A stretch of DNA of 64,000 nucleotides from Streptomyces cyanogenus (GCF_017526105.1 NZ_CP071839.1:930001-994000), one strand, 5' to 3'; positions 16,655 to 25,263 are shown, counted from the stretch's first letter. Notes: a model not told the origin generated them from the sequence alone. Made by a program: numbers and translations.

Positions 16655-17892
16655 CCACCACGCAAGAGGCCGTCACCGCAGCCGAGCGGTGCACCCCGGA
16701 ATTCCGGCGCGACCCGCACGCGGTCTACGCCCATCTGCGGACAGCGGCACCCGTCTGCCCCATGAGACCGCCGCACGGCAACGACACGTACCTGATCACC
16801 CGGTACGACGACGCCCGGGCCGCCCTGTCCGATCCGCGCCTGAGCAAGGACATGTACGGGGCCATGGACGCCTACCGGAGGATCTTCGGTGACTCGTCCG
16901 TCGCGCTGGACGACAACATGCTCAACTCCGACGCGCCGAAGCACACCCGGCTGCGCCGGCTGGTCAACTCCGCGTTCACGCCCCGGCGCGTCGAGGCGCT
17001 GCGGCCGCGGGTCGAGGAGATCGTGCAGAGCCTGCTCGACGCGTGCCCCACCCGGGAGCCCTTCGACCTGCTGCCCGGGTTCGCCTTCCCGCTGCCGATC
17101 ATCGTGATCTGCGATCTGCTCGGCGTCCCGCCCGAGGACCGGTCGCGGATGCAGCACCTGTCCACGACGGTGGCGCAGACCGGTTTCGGCGAGGAGGCCA
17201 AGCGGGCCCAGCAGCAGGCCGAGGGGGATCTGCACGCCTACTTCACGGAACTCATCGGCGCCAAGCGGGACCAGCCGGGCGACGATCTGCTGAGCGCGCT
17301 CATCGCGGTCCGGGACAACGACGACGGGCTCACCGAGAGCGAGCTGGTCTCCACGGCGTTCCTGCTGATGTTCGCCGGTCACAAGACGACCGCGTACCTC
17401 ATCGGCAACGCCGTCCACCACCTGCTGTCGCATCCCGCCCAGCTGCGCGCCGTACGGGAGAACCCGGAGCTGGTCCGCGCGGCGGTGGAGGAACTGGTGC
17501 GCTACGACGGTTCGGTGGAGAGCGCCACCTTCCGCTACGCGACCGAGGACGTGGAGTACAGCGGGACGCTGATCCCCAAGGGCGCCCTGGTGCAGATCGC
17601 CATCAGCTCGGCCAACCGCGATCCGCAGAAGTTCGACCGCCCCGACGAGCTGGACGTGATGCGGCCGGGCAACGCGCAGGACGCCCACCTCGGATTCGGG
17701 CACGGCAGCCACTACTGCCTGGGAGCCCCGCTGGCCCGGATGGAGACGCAGCTGGCGCTCACCCGGCTGTTCGACCGGTTCCCCGGGATGGCCCTGGCCG
17801 ACCCCGCCGCCGGACCTCGGTGGCTGGAGGTGCCCTTCCCGGCCTTCCGCGGCCTCGCCGAGCTGCCGGTCGTCCTCGACCCCGCCGGCTGA
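16651..17892 (+). CDS. Cytochrome P450 with a non-canonical I-helix
   Basis: A 413-residue soluble bacterial class I P450. Seen in order: the C-helix KHTRLRRLVNSAF (about 93-105); the I-helix FAGHKTTAYLIGN (about 245-257); the K-helix EELVRYD ExxR motif (about 287); and the haem loop FGHGSHYCLGAPLAR (about 349-363) with the Cys thiolate. The I-helix acid that normally precedes the Thr (AGHETT or AGxDT) is Lys, coded AAG; one base change from GAG would explain it. This should disturb proton delivery in oxygen activation. Overlaps the amidohydrolase gene by GTGA. No ferredoxin or reductase lies in the operon. A hairpin terminator follows at 17915. Confidence 0.95.
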   Translation: MTTTQEAVTAAERCTPEFRRDPHAVYAHLRTAAPVCPMRPPHGNDTYLITRYDDARAALSDPRLSKDMYGAMDAYRRIFGDSSVALDDNMLNSDAPKHTRLRRLVNSAFTPRRVEALRPRVEEIVQSLLDACPTREPFDLLPGFAFPLPIIVICDLLGVPPEDRSRMQHLSTTVAQTGFGEEAKRAQQQAEGDLHAYFTELIGAKRDQPGDDLLSALIAVRDNDDGLTESELVSTAFLLMFAGHKTTAYLIGNAVHHLLSHPAQLRAVRENPELVRAAVEELVRYDGSVESATFRYATEDVEYSGTLIPKGALVQIAISSANRDPQKFDRPDELDVMRPGNAQDAHLGFGHGSHYCLGAPLARMETQLALTRLFDRFPGMALADPAAGPRWLEVPFPAFRGLAELPVVLDPAG

Positions 17893-17914
17893 GCGGCTGC
17901 GCCCCTCGGCCCGT

Positions 17915-17954
17915 CCGCGCCGCCCCGCCACCGTGAACGGCCGGGGCGGCGCGG
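17915..17954 (+). terminator. Terminator of the ABM-P450 operon
   Basis: Perfect 13-bp arms CCGCGCCGCCCCG (17915-17927) and CGGGGCGGCGCGG (17942-17954) with a 14-base loop, 22 bases after the P450 stop; no U tract. Confidence 0.75.
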
Positions 17955-18027
17955 CTGTGTGGCACCCGGCCGGGCGGGGAGCGGCAGTCGGGCCGGGCCG
18001 ACCCGTACGCCCGGGCAGGTTGGTTCC

Positions 18028-18612
18028 TCAGGGGGCGGAGGCGGGGCCGGGCGGCAGTTGGACCGTCATGATCAGGTGGCAGGTCCCGGTGCCCGAGCCG
18101 CGGTAGGTGTGCGGGGCGTCGGCGTCGAAGGTGGCGGTCTGCCCGGCTTCGACGGTGTGCTCGGTGCCGTCGACGACCAGGATCATCCGGCCTGCGGTGA
18201 CGCTGACGGTCTCGACGACCCCGGACTGGTGCGGGTGGCTCGGGTACTCCTCCCCCGGCTCCAGCCGCCAGCGCCAGACCTCCACGGGAGCCGGTCCCGA
18301 GGTGGTCAGCACGAGCCGGGCCTCGCTGCCCCGAACGCCGGTCCACAGGGGTGCCACGGTGTCGGCGGAGACCACGCGGACGCGGTCTTCGGCGGGCCCC
18401 TCCATCAGCGCGGACACCGAGACACCGAGGGTGTCGGCAAGCCGGACCAGGGTGGCGAAGTTGGGATTGCCCTGGGCCTTCTCCAGTCCGACCAGGGCGC
18501 CCTTGCTGACCTGGGCACGCCGGCCGAGTTCGTCCAGGGAGAGTCCGGCGCGGGTGCGGGCCGCCCTGACGTTGCGCGCGAGCGCCTGAAGAGCTGCGGC
18601 CGTCTCGGCCAT
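18028..18612 (-). CDS. XRE-family HTH regulator with C-terminal cupin domain
   Basis: A 194-residue DNA-binding regulator. The helix-turn-helix is at about 11-65 (LARNVRAARTRAGLSLDELG, then SKGALVGLEKAQGNPNFATL). The cupin sensor is at about 105-190 (LEPGEEYPSHPHQSGVVETV and VEAGQTATFDADAPHTYRG), with metal-ligand His and Glu residues. The ATG has GAGGA 10 bases upstream. It is divergent from a DMT exporter-PaiB-B3/B4 operon. The 114-base gap carries three phased repeats, so it probably controls that operon and perhaps itself. Related regulators govern amino-acid or polyamine genes, but the ligand here is unknown. Confidence 0.92.
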   Translation of the reverse strand: MAETAAALQALARNVRAARTRAGLSLDELGRRAQVSKGALVGLEKAQGNPNFATLVRLADTLGVSVSALMEGPAEDRVRVVSADTVAPLWTGVRGSEARLVLTTSGPAPVEVWRWRLEPGEEYPSHPHQSGVVETVSVTAGRMILVVDGTEHTVEAGQTATFDADAPHTYRGSGTGTCHLIMTVQLPPGPASAP

Positions 18613-18654
18613 CCGATCACATCCTCGCGGGGGGACCACCGGAATGTACCGCGC

Positions 18655-18710
18655 GGTCGTTCGGTTGACACAAGATGGTCGTTTCATTGTACGGTTCGGT
18701 CGTTCCAATG
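18655..18710 (+). promoter_or_regulatory. Three phased direct repeats over a promoter (XRE-cupin operator candidate)
   Basis: GGTCGTTCGGTTG (18655), GGTCGTTTCATTG (18677) and GGTCGTTCCAATG (18698) recur every 21-22 bases, i.e. on the same DNA face. TTGACA (18665-18670) and TACGGT (18690-18695) form a promoter for the rightward operon with a long 19-base spacer; the second repeat fills the spacer. A MerR-like or cooperative mode of control is possible. Confidence 0.7.
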
Positions 18711-18726
18711 CTGTAAGGGATGTGCC

Positions 18727-19563
18727 GTGATCGCTCTGCTGCTGGCTCTGGGCAGCTCCCTCGCCTACGGATGCGCCGACTTCCTCGGCGGCCTCGGCGC
18801 CCGCAAGGCCCATGTGCTGCGGACGGTGATGGTCGCGGCCCCGGCCTCGCTCGCGGTCGAGCTGCTGCTGTGGCCGTTCCTCGGCGCCTCGTTCGACGCC
18901 GGCGCCCTCGGCTGGGGCGCGGCCTCCGGGGTCGCCTCGGCCGCCGCGTTCGCCCTGCTCTACCGCACCCTGGCGATCGGCCCCATGAACGTGCTGTCAC
19001 CCGTGACCGCGCTGGTGTCCGCGGCGCTGCCCGTCGGCGTCGGGCTGCTGCAGGGCGAGCACCTGGCCGCCGCCGGCCTGGCGGGTCTGCCGCTCGCGCT
19101 GGTGGCGGTGGTGCTGGTCAGCGCGGGTCACGGGGCGGGCGCGGCGCGACCCTCGGGTACGGCGCTGCTCCTGGCCTTCGGCGCGGGCGCCGCCATCGCC
19201 CTCCAGCTGGTCTTCCTCCACCAGGCCCCGTCCGGCAGCGGGGTGGCCCCGCTGATCATCGGTCGGGCGGTGTCCTCGGCCGTCACCCTGGCCGCGGCGG
19301 GACTGCTGCACCGCAGGCTGGGCTCCCAACGGCCCGCGTACGTGCTGTCCGCCGCGGCGGGCGTGCTGGACTCGGTCGCGAACCTGCTGTTCCTGCTCGC
19401 CGCCCGCAGCGGGGACCTCACCGTCGTCGCCGTGGTCACCGCCCTCTATCCGGCCGGCACCGTCCTGCTCGCCCGCGGCGTGCTCGCCGAACGCATCCAC
19501 CGTGGTCAGCTCGTCGGTCTCGGCACGGCGGCCGTCGCCGTCGGCCTCCTCGCCCTGACCTGA
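18727..19563 (+). CDS. EamA/DMT superfamily transporter
   Basis: A 278-residue membrane protein with ten predicted hydrophobic helices in two five-helix halves. The first half opens LLLALGSSLAYGCADFLGGL and the second GTALLLAFGAGAAIALQLVF. The GTG start has AAGGGA 6 bases upstream. Members export amino acids and related small metabolites. It heads an operon with the PaiB and B3/B4 genes (gaps 31 and 138 bases) and is divergent from the XRE-cupin regulator. A role in amino-acid-like toxin export is attractive because the third gene resembles a tRNA-editing domain, but this is inference. Confidence 0.88.
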   Translation: MIALLLALGSSLAYGCADFLGGLGARKAHVLRTVMVAAPASLAVELLLWPFLGASFDAGALGWGAASGVASAAAFALLYRTLAIGPMNVLSPVTALVSAALPVGVGLLQGEHLAAAGLAGLPLALVAVVLVSAGHGAGAARPSGTALLLAFGAGAAIALQLVFLHQAPSGSGVAPLIIGRAVSSAVTLAAAGLLHRRLGSQRPAYVLSAAAGVLDSVANLLFLLAARSGDLTVVAVVTALYPAGTVLLARGVLAERIHRGQLVGLGTAAVAVGLLALT

Positions 19564-19594
19564 GCGCGGAGACGCGCACGCAAGGAGAATCCGC

Positions 19595-20242
19595 ATGTTC
19601 ATCCATCCCTGGGACGCCGGCCTGGACGAGGCCGAATGGCGGTCCTGGATCGACGAAGGCCACGACTTCGGCATCCTGAGCGTCAACGGCCCGCCCGGCC
19701 AGGCGCCCGTCACCGTCCCCACCCACTTCACCGGCGACGGCGGCCACCTCCTGATCCACCTCGCCCGGCCCAACCCGGTCTGGCAGGCGATCGAGCAGGA
19801 CCCGAACGTCACCTTCACCGTCTTCGGCGACTACGCCTTCATCCCCGGTCCCTGGCGCGCCCAGGCCGGCACCCCGCCCTCCGACGGCGTCCCCACCAGC
19901 TACTACACGGCCGTGCAGTTCACCTGCCGGGCCCACATCGTCGACGGGCCCGAGGCCAAGGCCGCGTTGCTGCGCCGCCAGCTCGCCCACTTCCAGCCCG
20001 ACGGCGACCACGCGCCCGTCGCCGTCGACCAGCCGCCGTACGGCCGGATGCTCCCCGGCATCCGCGGCCTGCGCCTCGAGGTCACCGACGTACGCGCCAA
20101 GTTCAAGTACGACGACCACAAGCCCGTCGAGCACCGCACCGCCGTCGCCGATCACCTCGCCGCGCGCGCCCGGGGCCTCGACCTGTCCACGGCCCGCCGG
20201 CAGCGCCGCCGCCTGGACCGCATCGGCCCCTGGAAGCCCTGA
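19595..20242 (+). CDS. FMN-binding negative regulator, PaiB family
   Basis: A 215-residue protein with a split-barrel flavin-binding fold. Family marks: MFIHPWDAGLDEAEWRSWI at the start, GILSVNGPPGQAPVTVPTHF (about 27-46), HIARPNP-like HLARPNPVW (about 56-64), PTSYYTAVQF (about 100-109) and GIRGLRLEVTDVRAKFKYD (about 152-170). PaiB proteins are annotated as repressors of sporulation or protease genes in Bacillus, but most have unproven roles. AAGGAG precedes the ATG. Its last codons, RRRLDRIGPWKP, lie in the first of three 44-base tandem repeats, so the 3' end has been duplicated beyond the stop. Confidence 0.88.
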   Translation: MFIHPWDAGLDEAEWRSWIDEGHDFGILSVNGPPGQAPVTVPTHFTGDGGHLLIHLARPNPVWQAIEQDPNVTFTVFGDYAFIPGPWRAQAGTPPSDGVPTSYYTAVQFTCRAHIVDGPEAKAALLRRQLAHFQPDGDHAPVAVDQPPYGRMLPGIRGLRLEVTDVRAKFKYDDHKPVEHRTAVADHLAARARGLDLSTARRQRRRLDRIGPWKP

Positions 20243-20338
20243 CCCCGCGCCGCCGCCTGGACCGTACCGGCCGGTGGAAGCCCCGATCCCGCTCCCCCAC
20301 CCGGACCGCACCGGCCCTCGGAAGCCCCGACCTCGCTC
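20207..20338 (+). repeat. Three tandem 44-base units spanning the paiB-like stop codon
   Basis: Units 20207-20250, 20251-20294 and 20295-20338 share the frame CGCCGCCTGGACCG, CGG, TGGAAGCCC and GCTC. The first encodes the protein C-terminus and stop; the others lie in the gap before the B3/B4 gene. Since 44 is not a multiple of 3, each copy shifts frame. Confidence 0.85.
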
Positions 20339-20380
20339 CGCCAGCCAGCCCGCCCGCCCGCAGGAAACGGAACTCCGCCC

Positions 20381-21088
20381 ATGCCCGCCTTCCGTATCGC
20401 CCCCGCCGTCGCCGACGCCTTCCCCGGCGCCCTCGTCGCCCTGGTCACCGCCACCGGTCTGCGCGGCCACGAGCCCTGGCCGGACACCGTCGCCGCGCTG
20501 ACGGAACTGGAACAGCAGCTCGCCGACGGCACCTGGCAGCCCGCCGACGAGACCGACCCCCGTATCGAGGCCTGGCACACCGCCTACCGCTCCTTCGGCA
20601 CCAACCCCCGCCGCGTCCGCCCCAGCGTCGACGCCCTCGGCCGCCGCCTCGCCAAGAAGGGCTCGCTGCCCCGCATCAACCCGGCCGTCGACTCCTACAA
20701 CGCCGTGTCCGTACGGCACGGCCTGCCCGCCGGCGCCTTCGATCTGGACCGCGTCAGCGGTGACGTCGAGATCCGGTACGCGGACGGCACCGAGTCCTTC
20801 ACCCCGCTCGGCGAACCCGACACCGTCGAGCACCCCAAGCCCGGCGAGGTCGTCTATGCGGACGCCACCGACGTCCTGACCCGGCACTGGAACCACCGCG
20901 ACGCCCACCGCACCCGGGTCACCGCGGACTCCGCCCGGGTCGTCTTCGTCCTGGAGACCCTGCACGCCGACCGCGACGGCGATCTGCTGAAGGTCGCGGC
21001 GGAGGACCTCCAGGGCCTGCTCGCCCCGCACGCCGGGCGGACCGCCGTCCACTACCTCGGCCCGGCACAGCCCCGGACAGACGTCTGA
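20381..21088 (+). CDS. B3/B4 domain protein (tRNA-synthetase-editing-like)
   Basis: A 235-residue stand-alone B3/B4 domain, the fold used for editing in the beta subunit of phenylalanyl-tRNA synthetase. Typical features are WHTAYRSFGTNPRRVRPSVD (about 66-85), LPRINPAVDSYNAVSVRHGLP (about 97-117), PGEVVYADATDVLTRHWNHRD (about 149-169) and VFVLETLHA near the end. Length is usual. It may bind amino acids or edit mischarged tRNA. Third gene of the XRE-cupin-controlled operon with a DMT exporter, which fits handling of a non-standard amino acid. Confidence 0.88.
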   Translation: MPAFRIAPAVADAFPGALVALVTATGLRGHEPWPDTVAALTELEQQLADGTWQPADETDPRIEAWHTAYRSFGTNPRRVRPSVDALGRRLAKKGSLPRINPAVDSYNAVSVRHGLPAGAFDLDRVSGDVEIRYADGTESFTPLGEPDTVEHPKPGEVVYADATDVLTRHWNHRDAHRTRVTADSARVVFVLETLHADRDGDLLKVAAEDLQGLLAPHAGRTAVHYLGPAQPRTDV

Positions 21089-21113
21089 AGCCGGCGTCTT
21101 CAGCCACCGTCGC

Positions 21114-21674
21114 GTGCACACCCGGCAGCAGCACCACGGCCGGGTGCGCCGTGCCGCGAGCCTCGCCACCCGGGTCCGGCCCGTCGGACCCACCGACCGT
21201 CTCGGCTGTCTCCGGATCTCCCGCAGGGAGGCCGACGCCGGGCGGGTCACCCGCACGCCGGCCCTGATCGGGCGGTCACCCGAGGACCTCGTGGTCTTCG
21301 GTCTCCAGGTGGCGGGCACGGCCACGTTCGTCCAGGACGGCCGGCGGGCCGAGCTGGGCGGCGGCGACCTGGTGCTCTACGACACGGCACGGCCCTTCTC
21401 CGTCAGCTATCCGGAGCGGTTCGCCACCCAGGTCTTCCAGCTGCCGCGCCATGTGCTGGGCCCCTCCTGCGCACCGGCCGTCGGGCAGCGGCCGGCGGGC
21501 CATGTCGTGGACCTGTTCGCCACGCTGATCACCAAGCAGGCCCGCCGGGAGCCGGACGGCAGCCGCGCCCACCTGGTACGGAGCGCCCACGCCTTCGCCA
21601 GGCGCATCTCCCGTAGCAACGGCCCGAATGCCGCCTCTCGCGCGGACACGACCAGCCCCCACCCAGATTATTGA
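21114..21674 (+). pseudogene. Truncated AraC-like regulator (sensor domain without HTH)
   Basis: The 186-residue frame matches the N-terminal ligand-binding half of AraC-type activators: LVVFGLQVAGTATFVQDGRR, GGGDLVLYDTARPFSVSYPE, FATQVFQLPRHVLG. The homology runs on to LVRSAHAFARRI and then breaks into a Ser/Pro-rich tail with a stop at 21672. The pair of C-terminal helix-turn-helix motifs, about 100 residues, is missing, so it cannot work as an activator. The first 25 residues are also atypical. Most likely a deletion remnant; a rarer alternative is a stand-alone sensor. Confidence 0.7.
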
Positions 21675-21761
21675 ACATCTAAATAGTGGCGGCGGGTCGT
21701 CGATCGGGGTTCCGGCCCGCGCGGGCCGCGCCCGGGGTCACCGGACCCACGCGACGACCGG

Positions 21762-22637
21762 TCACCGCTGCGGCACGAGCGCCACCGGGCACAGGGCGTG
21801 GTGCAGCAGGGCGTGCGCCACCCGGCCGAGCTGGTGTCCGGGACGGCCCTGCCGGGGGCGGGTGCCGACGACGACCAGGTCGGCGGCGGCCGAGCGGTCC
21901 ACGAGCACCTTCCGGGCGTGACCCTCCAGCACCGTGCGGTCCACCCGGACCCGCGGATGCGCCGCCGTCACGTCCCCCAGCAGGGTGTCCAGCAGTTCGG
22001 CCGCCTCCCGCTCGTGCCGGTGCGCGGGGTCCCTGCCGAGCAGCGGACGGCCGGCGCTCTCGTGTGCGGGGCGGTGCCAGGCCCGTACGACGTCGAGGAC
22101 GCAGTCGCGTGCCTCGGCCTCCTGGACGGCGAAGCGCACGGCATCGCCGGCGGTGTCCGGTTCCCCGGCGCCGAGCAGGACGCGCCGGTGGGTGCCGGCC
22201 AGGCCGGCCCGGTCCCCGCGGACGACGACGACCGGGCAGCGGGCGCGGGCGGCCACGGCCTGGCCGACCGAGCCGGGCAGCAGTTCCCTGACCACGCTCC
22301 GGCCACGAGCCCCGGTCACCACGGCGAAGGCCTTGTCGCCTTCGCTCAGCAGAGCGGCCACCGCCTCCTGCGGGACGATCTCGGTGGCCGTCCTGACCTC
22401 CGGGGACCGCTGCCGGGCCCGGGCCGCCGCCGAGGCGACGATCCGCTCGGCCAGCGCCTGCTCCGAGAGGGGTTCCTCGCTGCCCGACGGTGCGGTGCCC
22501 TCGTAGCGCGCCCAGAGACAGGCGTACACCAGCCGCAGCGGCAGGCCGCGGCGGGCCGCCTCGTCCACCGCCCAGTCGACCGCCGTCAGACTGGACTCGG
22601 ATCCGTCCACTCCCACCACCAGGGGCAGTTGCGTCAT
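21762..22637 (-). CDS. Universal stress protein, two USP domains
   Basis: A 291-residue cytosolic UspA-type protein. Domain 1 (about 1-140) starts LPLVVGVDGSESSLTAVDWA and ends VVTGARGRSVVRELLPGSVG with QAVAARARCPVVVVRG. Domain 2 (about 148-290) has VLLGAGEPDTAGDAVRFAVQ and ends VVVGTRPRQGRPGHQLGRVA and CPVALVPQ. The first ATP-binding G-x2-G-x9-G-S/T signature is well kept, so nucleotide binding is likely there. The ATG at 22637 is favoured, with GAAAGG 11 bases upstream. These proteins accumulate in hypoxia, starvation and other stresses. Monocistronic, divergent from phoX. Confidence 0.93.
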   Translation of the reverse strand: MTQLPLVVGVDGSESSLTAVDWAVDEAARRGLPLRLVYACLWARYEGTAPSGSEEPLSEQALAERIVASAAARARQRSPEVRTATEIVPQEAVAALLSEGDKAFAVVTGARGRSVVRELLPGSVGQAVAARARCPVVVVRGDRAGLAGTHRRVLLGAGEPDTAGDAVRFAVQEAEARDCVLDVVRAWHRPAHESAGRPLLGRDPAHRHEREAAELLDTLLGDVTAAHPRVRVDRTVLEGHARKVLVDRSAAADLVVVGTRPRQGRPGHQLGRVAHALLHHALCPVALVPQR

Positions 22638-23135
22638 CGGGCTCACCGCCTTTCGCCGGGCCGCCGTGCCGGTGGCACAGGCCCTCGATGCCACCGTGAC
22701 ACGCCCCGGCGCCGGGCACGAGCAGGTCGCTCCGCCCGGCCCGCCGGAAACTGCGCAGGGCTCCTGTGATCACGATGCCCCACCGGGGCCGTACGAGGTG
22801 ATGACCCGGCTGCCCGCGCGTCGCCCGGCCGCCGTCCCGCGGAGGGACGCGTGCCGGACCAGCCGGCTGCCCCCGTCCGGGGGCCGGGTTCCGGGCCGCC
22901 GCCGGGACCGCGTGCCCGTTCCTCCGGCGGAGTGTGGTCGCGGCCGGCCGGACCGCCCCCGTGACGGATCCCGCCGAGCACGGACGCCCCGCGCGGTGCG
23001 GGCCCGACTCCCGAGGGCCGGACGCCCCCTCCGCGCGGAGTGACACGGCTACGCGCGTGGTTCCCGCGGCCCGCACCAGGTGATAGACACGGCGGGATCA
23101 CAGTTCCTGTCCGCCAGCAGGAAGGTTGCTGCCGC
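22638..23135. other. Intergenic region, no gene supported
   Basis: Divergent gap between the universal stress gene and phoX. Frames are low-complexity Arg/Pro/Gly. I looked for tandem PHO-box repeats before phoX and found only one weak match (GTTCCTGTCCG near 23103). Confidence 0.5.
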
Positions 23136-24503
23136 ATGTCTGCAACACGCCGTCAGGTCCTGGCCCACGCGAGCGCCTTGGGAGCGGGCATCGCCTTCAC
23201 CGGGGCCCTGTCCGAGCTCTTCGCGGGCACCGCCGCCGCGCAGAGCCTGGGCCACACCGGCTACGGCTCGCTCGTCCCCGATCCGAACGGGCTGCTCGAC
23301 CTGCCGAAAGGTTTCCGCTACACCGTGCTGTCCCGCGAGGGCGACCAACTCCGTTCGGGCGAGGGCAGAGTCCCCTCCAACCACGACGGCATGGCCGCGT
23401 TCGGCGGCCGAGGGGGCCGTACCCACCTGGTCCGCAACCACGAGAACCGGGTCACCGCGCAGATTGCGGTACCGACCGTGAGCGGTCTCACCTACGACCC
23501 GGCGGGCAAGGGCGGCTGTACGGCCCTGACGCTCGACGCGGACCACCGCGTGCTGTCCGAGCGGGTCGCCATCGCCGGTACGGCCGTCAACTGCGCGGGC
23601 GGCCGCACCCCTTGGGGCACCTGGCTGACCTGCGAGGAGACCGAGGACAGGGCGGGCACCAACGGCTACACCAAGGACCACGGCTTCATCTTCGAGGTCC
23701 ACCCCACCGACCCGCACCGCACCGGCGCTGTCCCGCTCACCGCGATGGGCCGCTTCCAGCACGAGGCGATCGCCGTCGACCCGCGCAACGGCACCGTCTA
23801 CGAGACGGAGGACGCCTTCCTGAAGCCGTTCGGCCTCTTCTACCGCTTCCTGCCCAACCAGCCGCTGGGCGGCGTCGGTTCACTCCGCGCGGGCGGCCGG
23901 CTCCAGGCGATGCGGGTGCCCGGCGTACCGGACCTGTCCACCATCCAGGAGACCGGAGCGCGCTTCGACGGCATCGAGTGGGTGGACGTACCCGACCCGC
24001 TGGCCGTCTCCACCCCCACCCGGTTGCAGGACTACGGCCCCGGCGGCATCACCCACGCACAGAAGCTGGAGGGCTGCTACTGGGGCGGCAGCTGTGTGTA
24101 CTTCGTGTCGTCCTTCGCCCGCAGCGCGGACGGCTCCGCGGCCGACCACTACGGCCAGATCTGGCGCTACGACCCGGCGCGCCGCCGGCTGACCCTCGTC
24201 GTCGTGTTCGGCCCGGACACCGATGTCCAGCTGCCCGGCGAGTCCCCGGACAACATCTGCCTCGCACCCAGCGGCGGCCTGATGGTGTGCGAGGACGGCA
24301 ACGGCGCCCAGCACGTGTTCGGCGTCACCCGCAAGGGCGAGGTGTACGCGATGGCCCGGGGACGCCAGAACATCGGGACGCCGGAGCAGCCCGAGTGGGG
24401 CGAGTTCGCCGGGGTCACCTTCTCCCCCGACGGGGAGACGATGTTCGTGAACTGCTACACGCCCGGCACCACGTTCGCGGTGACCGGTCCGTGGCGCAGG
24501 TGA
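23136..24503 (+). CDS. phoX: PhoX-family (DUF839) phosphatase, Tat-exported
   Basis: A 455-residue secreted calcium/iron-dependent alkaline phosphatase-like protein. A Tat signal is seen: [15 protein letters not shown] with the twin Arg at residues 5-6, hydrophobic core, then AGTAAAQS cleavage at about 35. Mature features include VSNHDGMA-like [19 protein letters not shown] (about 104), [27 protein letters not shown] (about 155-172), [13 protein letters not shown] (about 207-219), SPDNICLAP and [13 protein letters not shown] (about 378-390). Releases phosphate from organic esters outside the cell. GGAAGG lies 9 bases before the ATG. The promoter is not obvious. Confidence 0.9.
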   Translation: MSATRRQVLAHASALGAGIAFTGALSELFAGTAAAQSLGHTGYGSLVPDPNGLLDLPKGFRYTVLSREGDQLRSGEGRVPSNHDGMAAFGGRGGRTHLVRNHENRVTAQIAVPTVSGLTYDPAGKGGCTALTLDADHRVLSERVAIAGTAVNCAGGRTPWGTWLTCEETEDRAGTNGYTKDHGFIFEVHPTDPHRTGAVPLTAMGRFQHEAIAVDPRNGTVYETEDAFLKPFGLFYRFLPNQPLGGVGSLRAGGRLQAMRVPGVPDLSTIQETGARFDGIEWVDVPDPLAVSTPTRLQDYGPGGITHAQKLEGCYWGGSCVYFVSSFARSADGSAADHYGQIWRYDPARRRLTLVVVFGPDTDVQLPGESPDNICLAPSGGLMVCEDGNGAQHVFGVTRKGEVYAMARGRQNIGTPEQPEWGEFAGVTFSPDGETMFVNCYTPGTTFAVTGPWRR

Positions 24504-24630
24504 CCGGACGCCGGCGGTCCCCGGGCTTCCTCTCCGCTGCGTCCGGTGTGCCGGTAGGTATGCTCACCGCCGTGCCGGCGGCGATCATCCCGTGCGCCGC
24601 GAGACGACCGAGAGCAGCGAGAAGAGCACC

Positions 24631-25263
24631 GTGACCACCCACGTCTACGAGAAGGACGGCGCGGCCATCTACCGCCAGTCGTTCGCCACCATCCGTGCGG
24701 AAGCCGACCTCGCGGGCCTGCCCGACGACGTCAGCCGGGTCGCGGTGCGCATGATCCACGCCTGCGGGATGGTCGACCTGGTCCGGGACCTGGCCTACAC
24801 ACCCGCGGTGGTGGCCCGTGCCCGTGCGGCCCTGCGCGCCGGGGCGCCGGTCTTCTGCGACGTCCAGATGGTGGCCAGCGGGGTGACCCGCAGGCGGCTG
24901 CCGGCCGGCAACGACGTGCTCTGCACGCTGTCCGACCCGGCCGTCGCGGAGCTGGCCGCGCGGCTGGGCACCACGCGCAGCGCCGCCGCGGTGGAGCTGT
25001 GGCGGGACCGGCTGGAGGGTGCGGTGGTCGCCATCGGCAACGCGCCCACCGCCCTGTTCCACCTCCTGGAGATGATCGAGGCGGGCGGGCCCCGGCCCGC
25101 CGCCGTCATCGGTGTCCCGGTCGGGTTCGTGGGCGCCGCCGAGTCCAAGGACGCCCTGGCCGCGCATCCGTCCGGTCTGGAGCACCTGGTGGTCCGCGGC
25201 CGTCGCGGCGGCAGCGCCATCGCCGCCGCCGCGGTCAACGCGATCGCGAGCGAGGAGGAGTGA
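24631..25263 (+). CDS. cobH: Precorrin-8X methylmutase
   Basis: A 210-residue enzyme moving a methyl group from C-11 to C-12 to form hydrogenobyrinate (or the cobalt-precorrin equivalent, CbiC) in cobalamin synthesis. The family signature is strong: [20 protein letters not shown] (about 5-24), [15 protein letters not shown] with the catalytic His (about 37-51), [38 protein letters not shown] (about 132-151), [16 protein letters not shown] and [16 protein letters not shown] near the end. I start at the GTG 24631, matching the usual N-terminus; a GTG at 24592 has no ribosome site. No B12 riboswitch precedes it. Converges with cobK. Confidence 0.95.
   Translation: MTTHVYEKDGAAIYRQSFATIRAEADLAGLPDDVSRVAVRMIHACGMVDLVRDLAYTPAVVARARAALRAGAPVFCDVQMVASGVTRRRLPAGNDVLCTLSDPAVAELAARLGTTRSAAAVELWRDRLEGAVVAIGNAPTALFHLLEMIEAGGPRPAAVIGVPVGFVGAAESKDALAAHPSGLEHLVVRGRRGGSAIAAAAVNAIASEEE

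Noticed and set aside
19436..21325. 629-residue minus-strand open frame
   Set aside because: Antisense to the PaiB-like and B3/B4 genes, with shadow composition.
23041..23135. PHO box before phoX
   Set aside because: Only one weak 11-base match, not the tandem repeats needed.
24504..24630. Cobalamin riboswitch before cobH
   Set aside because: No CCGGTG/GAATCC core or B12 box present.
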